Shown here: one piece after another, positions 32,503 to 45,085 of the stretch
Layout: each line of letters opens with the position of its first letter
Position numbering within the stretch: the stretch's first letter is position 1
NCBI RefSeq assembly: GCF_023973825.1
Contig: NC_090126.1
Location: forward strand, 2,377,001-2,441,000
Source: Plasmodium brasilianum
Taxonomy: Eukaryota > Apicomplexa > Aconoidasida > Haemosporida > Plasmodiidae
Direction of reading: 5' to 3'
DNA: 64,000 nt
Translations under genes and position numbers: made by a program
Notes under the pieces: generated by a model
Database searches by the model: none
Told to the model about the DNA's origin: nothing
Seen by the model: only the letters and a program-made list of their open reading frames with translations

Positions 32503-32514
32503 CTTTTTTTTTTT
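32451..32514 (+). repeat. 64-nt interrupted poly(T) tract
   Basis: T homopolymer broken only by C at two places (near 32462 and 32503). It is the longest homopolymer-like tract in the window and lies about 530 bp downstream of the 902-residue gene. Confidence 0.9.
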
Positions 32515-33112
32515 ATTATTATTTATATCTTACTGTTTAAACTAATTTTATCACGTCCTAATATTGAAACGTATTTCTTTGAATGCGTTAATTGGGCATT
32601 GTTTTAATATCTCGTCCAATCGGCTAATATATGGGCATTTACATATAGGTACATATGTACGTATGTATTTATGTATGTATGTATTTATGTATGTATGTAT
32701 GTATGCATGTATGTATGTATATATATATACATACAAATGTATATATTTTTGTTTTTTCCGCATAATATGCCCTTTTGTAGTACAAAAAAATGTGCGCATA
32801 ACTGGTAAAAATTTTTGTTACAGCTTGCGTGTTTGATGTAAGTTGGATACGTAATAACAAACTACATAAAATAAATATATCAACCCCTTGTTAATTCTTT
32901 TTAATTGTATAAACGAATATAATTATGCAATTACTTTTGTTAAAAATTTCAGTAAAACTGTTTAACGACAAACATGTTAATATACTGTTTAAGAGGTTAT
33001 ACCAGTTGCTAGGTTCTTATAAACTGCTGTGTTGCAAATGTTTGAAGTATTACTTCTTTACTTTTTGTATCCTTCTGTAGGTGTTTTGAGCGTTTTGTCT
33101 GTTTTATGTGTG

Positions 33113-33148
<36 letters not shown>

Positions 33149-34130
33149 GTAAAATAAACGTACCATTAGGCTCATTCATTTCTCATATCTTGAAATTCAT
33201 GTAACCATTAATGCAACATAGGTACTAAATATAGCTAAGAAATTTATACCAACAAATGCTTCATTCTCTTTTTTCCCCCCCTTTTTTATCCGTATATGCA
33301 TATTAATAATACATAAACATTGCTTTTTTGAAGCAAACAGTTTATTCCCCTTTGTTTCATTTTACTCAGTTTTATACGTACCCATTTATTTAAATACATT
33401 TCCGAAATGTTCTTATTTCCTTTTTTTTTTTTTTTTAAATGGTAAATATAAAATATTTATAAAACTGTAAATTTTTATACGTGTTTTCCTTTAAAAATTG
33501 AGAAGAAAAAATTGAACAAATAAACAGAACAAATTGTATTTACGTTAATATTGAAATTAGGAGAAACAAACATATAATATATAAATACATTTTTTTCAGT
33601 AATTTTACATAAAGGAATGTAACTCAACTGTGTTTTCATAAAACTTATTTGTTTAAAAGTATTGGATGTTGTTTCTCAAAAGGTAGTATTAAAAAAATGT
33701 TGTGAAGGCAGTTGTACAGAATATGTTATACCATGTATACGTATATATATATATAAATATATATATTACGCTTACATTTTTTTAAGGGCCTGCCATAAAT
33801 TTTTGGTTAACACAATTGTAAGAGTACATAAATGTGTACATTCCCTATGGCATGCGCAAGTTTTAATTGGTGTTACAAATTTTCCCCTTTTTTCTTCCAA
33901 TTTTGTTCTTTTTTTCTTCATTTTTTCTTTTTTTTTATATTTCTTTGTTTCACAAATTTCGGGAAGGAAAATTGAATTGTGTTCTTTCTCTCTGTACTTT
34001 TTAAGACTAGAGTTTTTCTCTTTTTTTCATCCCTTCTTTAAGTGCTGAATTTTTAATAAAATTATAAGAAAAAAAAAACAAAAGAAAAAATGAAAAGTAA
34101 AAGATAATAAAAGAGATAAAAAAAATAAAT

Positions 34131-34212
34131 AATCAAACAAATGAACAAATAAACAAACGAACAAATGAACAAATGAACAAATGAACAAACGAACAAATGA
34201 ACAAATAAATGG
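34131..34212 (+). repeat. GAACAAAT/AAACAAAC tandem repeat
   Basis: About ten 8-bp units (GAACAAAT, AAACAAAC, GAACAAAC) lie in tandem in the spacer upstream of CSS. The minus-strand open frame through it (a Phe/Leu/Cys/Ser polymer) is spurious. Confidence 0.85.
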
Positions 34213-34873
34213 ATAAAGGCTTTCGATGTTCAATTGTTGCAACTATTTTTTTTTTTTTCTTTTTGTTTTTTTTAATCTCTCATAATTTCCTTGGCCTTAA
34301 GAGAATGAACATTGTTGGGCTGTTTTTTTTGGAGAGTTGGTAAAGGTATGTAAAGTTGAATAAATGGACGTATAAAAACATATAAGTGAATAAACGTGTT
34401 AATTAGTACATGAATATATACTTATATTTATATGTGGATATATATTTACTTGTTAAAAGGTTAATATATATAGAGGTACATGTATAAACATGTTAATACA
34501 GATACACACATTTAAACTTAAAATTTTTGAAAAAAATGTGTAGCTATAAAATGAATAAAAATAATCAGCTAAAAAAAAAAAAAAAAAAACATTGCCCTAA
34601 GGCTTAATGGTAAGATGTCAAGTACTTTTCAATATAATTATATGTTTGGGTGAAAGAACAATTTTTTTTTTTTTTTACTGTGATTGATTACCCTTCTATA
34701 TGTTGTTACATTTTTCATTTATATTTAACCTATACAAATAATTAAATAAATATATACACATATATATAAACGTATATATAATATATATCTATTTATGTAC
34801 CTAGTTGCCTGTTGTGTTTCAGTTCATATCTCTTTAGTGTTGCCATCTAGTTCCAACTTTGTAATAGTTCTGT

Positions 34874-34882
34874 TGCATGCAC
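34874..34882. promoter_or_regulatory. TGCATGCAC motif 500 bp upstream of CSS
   Basis: A full TGCATGCA palindrome (34874-34881) overlaps a TGCAC word (reverse complement GTGCA). A second GTGCA lies at 35220-35224, 160 bp before the CSS ATG. GTGCA-type words are linked to AP2-I control of invasion genes. The position fits, but binding is not shown. Confidence 0.35.
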
Positions 34883-35041
34883 GTAAAATTTGAGAGAAAA
34901 AAAAAAAAAATTATTAATTTTTGTTGTTTTTGGTAAGTGATTGAATGTGTAACATTGTTCTACCTTTTTTACAAAAATAAGTAATATAATGATGTAAAAA
35001 TATGTTAGACTTTTGTTTTAACAACTAAAGATATATTAAAG

Positions 35042-35076
<35 letters not shown>

Positions 35077-35385
35077 AGAAGAAAAAAAAGGAAAACAAAG
35101 AAAAACGAGAAAATTTGAAGAAAAACGAAGAAATAAGAGGAAAAAAAGAAGCAGAAAAATGTCTTTTTTCATGTATAATCTCATAAGTGTACTACTTTTT
35201 AGGCTTATATAAACATACAGTGCATAAAAAAATATAGTAATAATTTTACGTTACAAAGAAAAAAAAATAGAGTAAAATAAAGTAAAATAAAGTTAAATAA
35301 AATAAATTAAAATAATATAAATTAAAATAATATAAATTAAAATAATATAAATTAACATAAAGTAGAATAAAATAAAAAAGTAAAA

Positions 35386-36366
35386 ATGAAAAAGGGACTG
35401 ACAACTGTTGTTTTTTTTTTTCTTTTAATGGATGGAAAAGGGATTAAAGGGGTAAGCGAGCATAACATTGTTGTTGGCACTGAAAAAAAGGCTAACATCG
35501 ATGAAAGTAGTGGAAGAAGCCAAAGCGGCCAAAGTAATCAAAGTAGTCAAAGCAGTGAAAACAATGAAATCAGAAGGAATGTATGCACTTGCGACTTTAC
35601 GGAAAAACTAAATTTCATGCCTAAGCAAAAGACGAAAATATATTGTGAACTAAAACCGCACCATGGGGAGGAGATAAGAATATTAGCAAATAAGGAATAT
35701 GAAGTAAAATGTTTTAACAATTCGAAAGTATATTGCCCTGTAAAAGGCTATTTTATAAATAACGCTGATATTGCTACCTATTCTCAAAAATTAAAATATC
35801 AAGTAAAAGATATAACACATCGTGATAAAACAGTTAGTGAGTATCATCTAACTATTGATAAAGACGCTTCTGATATTTTATTTATTTGTAGTATAAAACC
35901 AAGGCAGGTTTCTGAGTTATTAGAAGGAGAAGTTAAGATAGATTTAAAAAGAGAAATTAGTGAGGAATATTCTGTAGCAATGGAGGATAATATACATATG
36001 TGTGATTTTTCAAAGGGTAATTTAAATATAAGTCCAACAACAGGTTTTTATTATAAAAATTCTAGATCTGTTAACTGTATTTATAATGTCCTTCGAAATA
36101 AATTATTTTTAATAAAATTACCTAAACTAGATATAGTTACTGAAAAAATTTTACCTAGTGTTGTAAATTGTTTATCTGAATACCCATATATTAATTTTAA
36201 CTTGAAACATGTTGAAGAGACTGAAGACTCGATCTCATTACACCTAACCTTTGGGGATTTTAAAAAGGCTTTTAATTTATCATGTGAATTAGACTTGTCG
36301 GAATTTACCGTACAACCTTGTGCAGTTGGAAAAAAGGGAAACGTTACTTTTTATTTTAACGTGTAA
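35386..36366 (+). CDS. CSS: CSS, cysteine-rich small secreted protein of the RH5 invasion complex
   Basis: A single-exon 326-residue product with a signal peptide ([15 protein letters not shown]) and a Ser/Gln-rich linker ([14 protein letters not shown]). Two degenerate s48/45 (6-Cys) domains follow. Domain 1 has six Cys (67, 69, 87, 109, 117, 168); domain 2 has five (206, 231, 262, 300, 312). Each domain opens with a Cys-Asp-Phe motif (CTCDF, MCDF). There is no GPI tail. CSS forms a disulphide-linked dimer with PTRAMP and holds Ripr, CyRPA and RH5 at the merozoite surface (PCRCR complex). From memory, CSS is the immediate neighbour of adenylyl cyclase alpha in P. falciparum, exactly as here, which strengthens the call. 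The odd cysteine count leaves one for the intermolecular bond. Another 6-Cys family member is the main alternative, but size, lack of anchor and synteny favour CSS. Confidence 0.85.
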   Translation: MKKGLTTVVFFFLLMDGKGIKGVSEHNIVVGTEKKANIDESSGRSQSGQSNQSSQSSENNEIRRNVCTCDFTEKLNFMPKQKTKIYCELKPHHGEEIRILANKEYEVKCFNNSKVYCPVKGYFINNADIATYSQKLKYQVKDITHRDKTVSEYHLTIDKDASDILFICSIKPRQVSELLEGEVKIDLKREISEEYSVAMEDNIHMCDFSKGNLNISPTTGFYYKNSRSVNCIYNVLRNKLFLIKLPKLDIVTEKILPSVVNCLSEYPYINFNLKHVEETEDSISLHLTFGDFKKAFNLSCELDLSEFTVQPCAVGKKGNVTFYFNV

Positions 36367-37635
36367 TGCACTTGGTATAGTACTTACGATAATAGCCAAT
36401 CGGGGCACAGATATCAGGACACTCAGTTAATGCAGAAAACGAATGCATAAGCATGCGCATATGTGTGAGTGTGTGTATACTTGTGTGTGTACTTGTGTGT
36501 GTACGTATGTATGTACGTATGTGCCTACGTATGTATATATATAAACGTACATGTACAGATGCAAATACACATGAATCCCTTGCTTAATATTTAATAAAAT
36601 TAATAACACATATCATATTAAGTTTTTTTTCTTTAGTGCATAATAAAATTTTTTATGATTTATTTGACAAGGTGCGCAAATACATACATTGAGCCGGAAA
36701 TTATACATAACAACAAAATAAAATAAAGGAGAATGAAGCAAAAAGTATCAAAAATAACAAAATGAAGCAAAATAAAGTAAAACAAAATAAAAATAACAGA
36801 ACTGCAAAAATGAAGCCCAGTTCATACGAAAATTAAAACCCTGTATTGAATATTTTAGGGTATGTTTTCTTAGCAAATAATGTTGAAGAGGTTATTCCTT
36901 TTTTTAAAAAAAGCTGGGCTATATTTTATGATTTTTTTTTTATTTCCCCTGTTTCAGTATGTGCATATTTCACTGCTTCGTTAAGCGCTTCTGTCTGGGT
37001 CAGCGTGTATACACACATATATATAAATAAATATATATACACATATATATATATATACGTATGTATGCAATTTTGTTTTATTTTGGTCCCTCTGCATGAG
37101 CGAAAAGTGCCTAAGGTAAAATGAGATTTCATTGATTTGTCTTTTTAAATTTTTGCATTACACTTTTTTTTTTTTTTTTTTTTTTTGTAATATTTATCTA
37201 TAATAATTAATGGTACCTTTACATTATATTTGTATGAGCAGTAAACCTTCTATATTTGTGTTTACAGATTTTAAAATTTTCCTTTTTATATCATAACAAA
37301 TATGCTAATTAATATTTTGAAACTATACATTTTATAATATTTGGCAATTATAAAAAGGAAGGAAATAAAGGAGAGAAAAAAAAAAAAAAAAAAGATAAAA
37401 AAATAATGAAATGCACACCGCATGTTCTTTTTCGCTGAATTGTGCAATGAAAAAGAGTGTTGACCAATTTGGAAAAACAAAACAGGTTTTATAAGAATGC
37501 AAACGTATGAAAACATGTACATATGAACGCACGAGCATAAGAGGATATAAATTTTTATAGCCAACTTGAAAAAACAAACATTGTTTGTAATTTAAGCCCA
37601 CGAGAATGCTTCCCTAGGACTAAATTTTTTTTACG
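36367..37635. other. Intergenic region between CSS and adenylyl cyclase alpha
   Basis: Spacer between two plus-strand genes. It contains TGTGTGTAC-type and GTATGTAC-type repeats (36460-36530), (AT)n near 37015-37065, a T run near 37167-37186 and an A run near 37378-37393. Open frames here are short and low-complexity. I see no gene. Confidence 0.6.
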
Positions 37636-40093
37636 ATGCCAGACTTAACACAGATATACGCTAGGGATATAATTCCAAATGAAAAATTAAAGAGGTTTTT
37701 TTTGAAATGTAGATCTAAAGAAAAAGTGTTGTACTCCTTTACATCTGAAAATGTAAACATTAAGCAAATAAAAAAAGGAAGAAAATTTTTGTCTTATAAT
37801 GATGAAAAAAAAATAGTATTTATAGATAAATAAAATTTAGGATAATGGTGCATAGCCATTTCAGTTCATAATCTGTATACGTACAAACATACGTCCATAT
37901 ATACATATATATGTACATGCATATGTGCATATATATATATATTAGCCTATTTCAAGGAGACGTGCTGATGGAAATATTTTTAAAAAATAGAGTATTTATA
38001 TATATATATATATATATGTACGTATGTACGTATGTACGTAAGTATATAAGTATAACGGTTGACCTTTTTACAGAAGAAATTGAGTCTTTTTTTTTTCTTT
38101 TTTTTCTCCCTTAATATAAAAATTCTCAAAAACGGTTAAAACTTCCTTTTTGTAGGAAACCATATATGAAGGAAAAATACAGAAAAAGGATTTGAACATT
38201 TTAAAATATAATGTAAAAAGAAAAAAAAAAATAAAGAGTTATGTGTTACTACAATAAAATAAACTTTTACATAATGAGACCCATAATACATTTTTGTTTT
38301 TTCCTATTTTTATCTTTACCTTTTTTTCCTGACCTTTTTTTTTTTTTTTCTTTTTAAATGTAGAATATATATATTAGATCCTTAACAAAGAAATTCTTTA
38401 AGTTTTTCAACCTTCTATATTTGTTTTTTGTTATATTTAGTAAAGATATTTTATACGTCCTCCTTGACAAAGTTAGAATGAAAAAGGTGAAGTGTGTAAT
38501 GTGTAGTCTGAATTGTGCGCATGTAGTGTTACCATTTTATTTTGTTGTATGTTGTCGTCTCAACTATATATAAAGCTAGTGCACATGAGAAAGTATATGT
38601 ATATATATATATGTACGTGCATGTGCCCATACATACGTATATGCATATATATAAATTTCTTTTTAGAAATATGATGTGTTATCGGATTTTCTTATCACGC
38701 TTCTCATTCTATGTTGCTGCGTTGAAATAATTATTAATTTTTTAGTAGAGGAATCTTATACATTCTACTTCATCTTTTTCGATGTTGTATCTTTAATTTT
38801 GTTATTATTCGATTTGTTTACTTTTGAGAAATACCTATTAGATGTGCTTTGCTCTTCTATAAAAAGGTAAGCGACTAAAAAAAAAAAAAAAAAAAAAAAT
38901 TAGCGAAAAAAGTACTTAATTTTTAGTTGTAGTCTTTTTTTATTCTAATAATTCATTCATTTGAAGCACTTCATAGTCGACAAATGCGTATATATGTATA
39001 CGTGTACGTATATATATATATAAATATGTATATGCATATACGTACATATATATATAAATATGTATATGCATATACGTACATTTATATATAAATATGTATG
39101 TATGTATGTATGTATGTATATACACATGTACGTATTCACGTACTTGTTTTCTCTTTTTCACTAATTTACTTCTTTTTCTGGGGTTACTCAGTTTGTACGG
39201 GTTAAAAAAAATAGACAATGAGGGAATATTTCACTTACTGCAATTATTTAAAGCTTTGCGCGTTACAAAAGTTTATCGTTTGATTATTACATTTATAAGA
39301 AAGCATACTAAGGAGAAATATAAGCACAGGAATGAATGGAATGTTATAAATCCTTTTTATAATGACAAAAATTTACATATATGTATTTTTGTAAAGATGT
39401 AAATTGTATATTGACATAAGTATATATGCTTAAATAAGCACGTGAATACATGTATACATGCATATATACTTAAACACATAAATTCAGATGTGTACATAAT
39501 TTTGCACTTTTTATTTTTATTTTTCTCAAGTTTGAAAAAGTAGAGAGCATGCAGAATAGAACAAATCTGAAGGTCAAAATGCGTATATATTCATATAACT
39601 ATGCAAAATTATTAGACGTTTCAAGCAAGCATATGTACATATGTATGTGTGTATATATGTATATACACAAGTATATGTATATGTGCTCACCTTTCAAACG
39701 TTTCAGGAGAGCCTAAAATTTACAAATAAAATGCACTTGGCATTAATAAAAAGATATTTTATGTCTTTATTTCTTGTTATGTTATCTTATCTATTTATTG
39801 AAGCGGTAATAATATACTTGTGTATATAGATGTGTATACGTGTACACCCCAATACATATATACACATGTACATACATATAAACATATATATGTATATATA
39901 TATGTTCGTATGCATATATATATATGTACTTATCTATACATGCCCTTCTCCCCTCGGTAAAACATTTTTTACCCATGATTTTTCCTTATTACAGGTGTCA
40001 ATTTCGAAATGGCAGATGGGCTCAATGGATTACTTTATCTACAACTTAGACTTGTTAACAGAAAAGAAATTCATATATACTAGAAGTAGTAAC

Positions 40094-40145
<52 letters not shown>

Positions 40146-43100
40146 CATGTATTTATGTGTACCCAATTTTACACATATACGTTGGTCCCTTTTTTATACG
40201 TTAATACCTCTTCTAGAATTTCGTTTGAAGACTATTACGAATCCGAGTTCTTGAAAGCCATATATTATTACAGCGTACGTTAAAAAATAAAGATAAAGAT
40301 TAAGGATGTGAATATGTATATATATATATTTATACATGTATGTATGTAAGTATGCACATACAGATGTGCACAAGCTTAAGGTACAAATATATACCGTGAA
40401 AATACGCCCCTTTTAGACAATTCAGAAAGACAAAAACGATGCGGAATATTTAATTAGTTTAAAATCTAAAAGAAAACTACAAAATTTTATTAACAAGAAA
40501 GAAATTAATTTAAGAGAAGGCGGTAAACAAACCTTATGGGACTTTACACATTTGCCTTACGTAATAAGAAAAAAGGATCTTATATTAACAATCGCGCTAC
40601 GATAAAAAAATAATTAAGTAGTTGATACAGCTGAACCAACTGTCACAACTAAGCCAACAAACCCAATTAACGTTATTAACACTATTAAACCATGTGAACT
40701 GCCTTCAGAGCGAATTGATGAAATTTATAAACATGAACATACCCAATGGAACCAAAAAAGATGAGGAGGAGATTGTCTTAAATGATACGATTAAAGAATT
40801 GAGTACAAATAAAAAAAAAAAAAAGGAGAAAATATCAGAAGTATAAAATATCAGAAGTATAAAATATTAGAAGTATAAAATATTAGAAGTACTAAATGAT
40901 AGTAGTATAAAGTAATAGAAGTATAAAGTAATAGAAGTACTAAATGATAGAAGTATAAAGTAATAGAAGTACTAAATGTAGAAGTATAAAGTAATAGAAG
41001 TATAAAGTAATAGAAGTATAAAGTAATAAAAGTATAAAGTAATGGAATTACAATGTAATGGAAGTATAAAATAATAAAGGGACAAAAAATTAAAAGAATA
41101 AAAAAGGAACAAAAATGAAAACACGAAAAAGCAAGAATTGTATAATATAATTTTTTTTTTTTTTTCTTCACATATATATATCGAATGTTCATATTCATTT
41201 TATTTTTTAAAAAGACGAACTGAGATTTTACGAAGTGAAAGTCTACAAAATTAAAGATTTTACTTTTTATATAAACATAAAAAAAATTATAAAAAAGGAG
41301 ATAAAAAATTCAGCGTTTTTTAAAATACTTGTTATACTGGTATAGCTCAAAAGTTGTGGTATTATTAAATTAAATGAAACGAAACGAATGAGGACCTTTA
41401 TAATGTGATATATTTTTTTTCTACGTTTTTTTGAATTTTTCAGTTTTCTTTTATTGTGCTCTTTTATTTTACGTCCGAGCTTAATGTGTTATTGTTCCCA
41501 ATCGAAGGCATACTAAAAAAGCTAAAGCTTATGAAGTAAGAAAAACACAAACTTGAAGGAGATATCAGATCTGTGTTCGTATTAGTATTTGTATACGGAT
41601 ACACATATACTTATATATATATATGTGCTATATGTAGGTCCAATCCTACATTGGCCTTGGAAATGCAAGAAGAACTGTTAAACCATGAATTAGACAACAT
41701 ACTAAGAAACTCAAAATTAAAAAGGTACACTAAATGCATGTCTTAGTTTTTACCCATACATGTTATTTAATTCATGTAAAGAAAATATTTCCTTGTTACA
41801 TTTTGCATGTTACGTGCTGATATGTTGAATGTAAGCAAAGAGAAATATTAGTGTTTGAGTTATTTTTATGTGAAGTGTTATAAGAGAATAATGGAGAGAA
41901 AGGATGGTTCTAAAGGATGTCATTTGGGAGTGCACCTATATGCGCATGTGTGTATATACGTATGTATGGGTATATGTATATACGTATGTATGGGTATATG
42001 TATATACGTATGTATGCATGTATATGTACACATGTAGAAACGCATTGCTTAACTCTCGTCTTTTATTTTGAAATACAGAAAAAGTATAAATGAGAATTAT
42101 GAAATACTAAAGATGGAAGAAAATTTAATGAAGCTAGGAACGTTAATGCTGTTAGGTACTAATGTTTTACTTTCCATTTTTCATAATTTTTTTTGAAAGT
42201 TAGAAAAATCGTGCTGGGTAACTGTGTCCTTTTATATCTAACACCATTATGGAGTGGGAAAAACGTGCATATATATATATATATATATATATATTTAAAC
42301 ATTCATTTCTTCATGTACGTGTGTGTATTGTTATAGTAATGGGGTCATTTACTTTTTCCCTTTTAAATACTATTCCTTAGGTTTCGGAGAGGCAGGAGCA
42401 AAAATAATTTCCAAAAATATCAATGAGCAGGAAAGGGTAAATTTATTAATAAATGGAGAAGTGGTTTATTCCGTTTTTTCCTTTTGTGATATAAGGAACT
42501 TCACTGAAATAACAGAAATATTAAAGGAGAAGGTTTGCATAGTTTTTTCGTTTATGAGACTATATTTTTTTTTTTTTTTTTTTTTTAAACTACTCATTTG
42601 AAGTGCTCTTTTGGAATACTCATATGAAGTATTATTTTGTACAACGTTTTGCATTTGTGTGACATAATGTGTGCATTTGTATGTTACTTCAGCACTGTGT
42701 TGGTATTACATACATATATATGTGCATATGTACATGTATGCATGTGTACATGAACATGGGCTTACTTTATGTACCCATACTTGTTGCAGATAATGATATT
42801 CATAAACCTCGTCGCTAAGATAATTCACGAATGTTGTGACTTCTATGGAGGATCAATAAATAAAAATATAGGAGACGCGTTTTTACTTGTTTGGAAATAT
42901 AAAAAAGAAGATTTTTCAAATAAAAAAAGGAATTTTTTAGAGTCAAAATATTCTACAACACAAAATAAGAATTATGAAGATTTATCAGAAAAAGAAAATA
43001 TAAACAGAATTTGTGACTTAGCTTTTTTGTCAACAGTACAGACGTTAATAAAGCTGCAGCAGGTAAGGGCTTCAAAATTAGTAGCTCATTCAGGAGGGGA

Positions 43101-44719
43101 TCATATAACCCCACACTTGCGAACATAAGTACATACATGTGTATATATCCATACGCCCATGTATATATGCCCACATGCAAGTATATATCCACACATGTGC
43201 ACTTCCTTCCCTTTGCCCATTTTTCCAACAAGTCGGAAAAGATATATTTATTTCTGAAAAACGAGAAAATAGACGACTTAATTCATAAAAATGGGATAGA
43301 GTTAAGTTTCGGCCTACATTTTGGATGGGCCATTGAAGGAGCAATAGGAAGTAGTTATAAAATTGATTTATCCTACTTGTCTGAAAATGTGAATATAGCT
43401 AGTAGATTACAAGATATTTCCAAAATATACAAAAATAATATTGTTATATCAGGAGATTTTTATGATAACCTGTCTGATAATTTTAAGGTTAGTATGAATT
43501 CTTTTTTTTTTTTGAAAAATTTACAAGTGTTACGAACAAATTTTTTTGTCTACGCTATTTGTCTGTTATGTGCTGCTTGCCAGTAATGCGTTGACTATAT
43601 TGTGAAATGCAGCTATTTTGTAGTATGTTCATACAAAAAAAAAAGAAAAAAAATATAAAGAAAATCAATCATAAAAAATAGAAAAATGAAAATCGTAAAA
43701 GGAAAAAAGAAATAAAAGAGTTGTATTCACATTTAAGAATATTTTTTTTATTTTCCTTTTCTTCAAAAAAAGAAGTCACTTAGGAAAATAGACAAGGTAC
43801 AGCTGAAGGGGTGCAGGAACCCCATAAATTTATATACCTTTGATTTGCACCTAAACAAGGTTAAAATAAAGCAAATATTGTACGTTTGTATAAACATATA
43901 AGTGGGCAAATGTATATACATATATACATACATATAAATATATAAGCATGTACATATATGCTCATGTTTGGGTAAGTGCTAAATTAGCAAGTACGCCGAA
44001 AAATATTCTCGACATGCCACAGAAAACTAACAACGTATTGTTTCAGCTTCAAAAGAAAAATAAGTTAGACGCCTTTGATTTAACCTCAGATATGGACATA
44101 AAAATGATAAAGGTATCATGATTTTGCAGAAATGCCGCCTTTTGTACTTTTTCAAAAATTAGTCCAAAATTCATTTTACTTGAATTGTTCCAGGTGTTAG
44201 AAGATATAAAAAAAAAAACAGAGAGACGAAAAAGAAAAAAGGAAGTGTCAAATCTTAATTACAATGTAAGTAATGCAGGAAAAATAAGGGAAAAAAAATG
44301 AAATAAAATGAAATAAAATAAAATAAAATAAAAGCTCATCATTTTTACATAATCCCACATTCGTACAACACGTAGAATATGCACGTACTGTAAACGTATT
44401 TTATTTTATTTTTTTTTTTTTTTTCATTTTTATGAATGCTCGTACATTTTTGTAGTTATATAAAGAATATGAACAAAGTAGTGATATACAGTTAATTAAG
44501 GTAAAGTTCCCCGATGAATATTCAAATTTATTTGAAAAATCGTTAGACTTATATTTGAGTGGAAACTGGAATGAATCCAAAAACATACTGGAACATTTAA
44601 AAAAGAGTTTTACCATGGACGACAATATTGTGCACCAGTTGTTGAGCTTTATGAGCACGTCAAATTTTAGTGCACCCTATGACTGGTGCGGGTATAGAAA
44701 ATTTTTACAAAAATCGTAA
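37636..44719 (+). CDS. ACalpha: Adenylyl cyclase alpha with voltage-sensor-like membrane domain (22 exons)
   Basis: I resolved 22 exons, all GT-AG and in phase: 37636-37815, 38156-38212, 38364-38486, 38667-38866, 39192-39390, 39531-39572, 39707-39805, 39995-40085, 40231-40274, 40417-40560, 40622-40802, 41215-41339, 41444-41535, 41638-41724, 42079-42155, 42381-42532, 42790-43062, 43233-43487, 43773-43859, 44047-44112, 44194-44265, 44456-44719 (969 residues). Membrane helices in exons 3, 4 and 7 and an S4-like stretch (LFKALRVTKVYRLI) form a channel-type voltage-sensor module. FPIEGILKKL precedes the class III catalytic domain. Metal-binding Asp residues lie in FCDIRNF and NIGDAFLLVW. The transition-state Asn and Arg are in NIASRLQ, and the Lys substrate residue is probably in SSYKIDLSYL. 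The C-terminus (PYDWCGYRKFL) is typical of this protist cyclase. The enzyme makes cAMP. The weakest joins are exons 1/2 and 8/9. Confidence 0.93.
40842..41070 (+). repeat. AGAAGTATAAAGTAAT repeat in a cyclase intron
   Basis: Imperfect 13- to 16-bp units (AGAAGTATAAAATAT, AGAAGTATAAAGTAAT, AGAAGTACTAAATGAT) fill the intron between cyclase exons 11 and 12. Because each unit contains TATAAA and several in-frame stops, it is noncoding. Confidence 0.85.
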
Positions 44720-45085
44720 TACTTTTGTACTTTTTTTTTTCTTTTTTTTTTTTTTCTTTTAAAAATTTTTGGAAAATGCGTATTCCACCAATTCGTGGTG
44801 TGAAATTATTAGTTTCAAAAGTGGAACATATATGTATATAATATATATAAGAGCGTTCGAAAAGGGGGGTAAGGGTAAGGGTAAGTGTGTTAAACCAACA
44901 TTGTACGAAATGAAAGGAAAATAAGATGAACATAAAAAAGGGTTCAACATAAAAACGAGGTTGTCATACACACGAAAAAACAAAAAAGAATTATGCAAAA
45001 AGCAAGATGCAGAACACAGACAAAACAAGAGAAACTTCGTGGAAAGAAGCCAGGAAACATATGCAAGAAGACAAATTCTTAGGCC
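44720..45085. other. Convergent spacer, adenylyl cyclase and RRP5-like gene
   Basis: The 3' ends of the two genes face each other across 366 bp. There is a T-rich tract just after the cyclase stop and a GGGTAAGGGTAAG repeat near 44865-44887. No gene or clear hairpin is seen. Confidence 0.6.

Larger units (their letters stand above)
31924..35385. other. Gene-poor spacer upstream of CSS
   Basis: About 3.5 kb lie between two plus-strand genes. Contents: a 64-nt T tract with two C interruptions (32451-32514), ATGTATGT repeats (32650-32720), a GT run near 33105-33127, a GAACAAAT repeat (34131-34212), an A tract (35041-35074), and ATAAATTAAAATA repeats just before the CSS start (35275-35375). Frames near 33662-34048 and 34027-34242 look like low-complexity chance. 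No gene is supported. Confidence 0.6.

Noticed and set aside
33662..34242. Open frames between the 902-residue gene and CSS
   Set aside because: The plus frame starts from a non-ATG codon and runs through a T-rich stretch. The minus frame lies in the GAACAAAT repeat. Neither has splice logic or family motifs.
37937..37989. Possible extra cyclase exon (reading DVLMEIFLKNR)
   Set aside because: It is flanked by AG and GT but only its phase-1 reading is open, while all donors of exon 1 are phase 0, so it cannot be joined.
38940..39139. Tyr/Ile/His-rich open frames in cyclase introns
   Set aside because: They are translations of ATGTATGT and ATATACGT microsatellites within an intron.
42466..43344. 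Minus-strand open frames across the cyclase catalytic exons
   Set aside because: Antisense to exons with clear class III cyclase motifs; no independent evidence.
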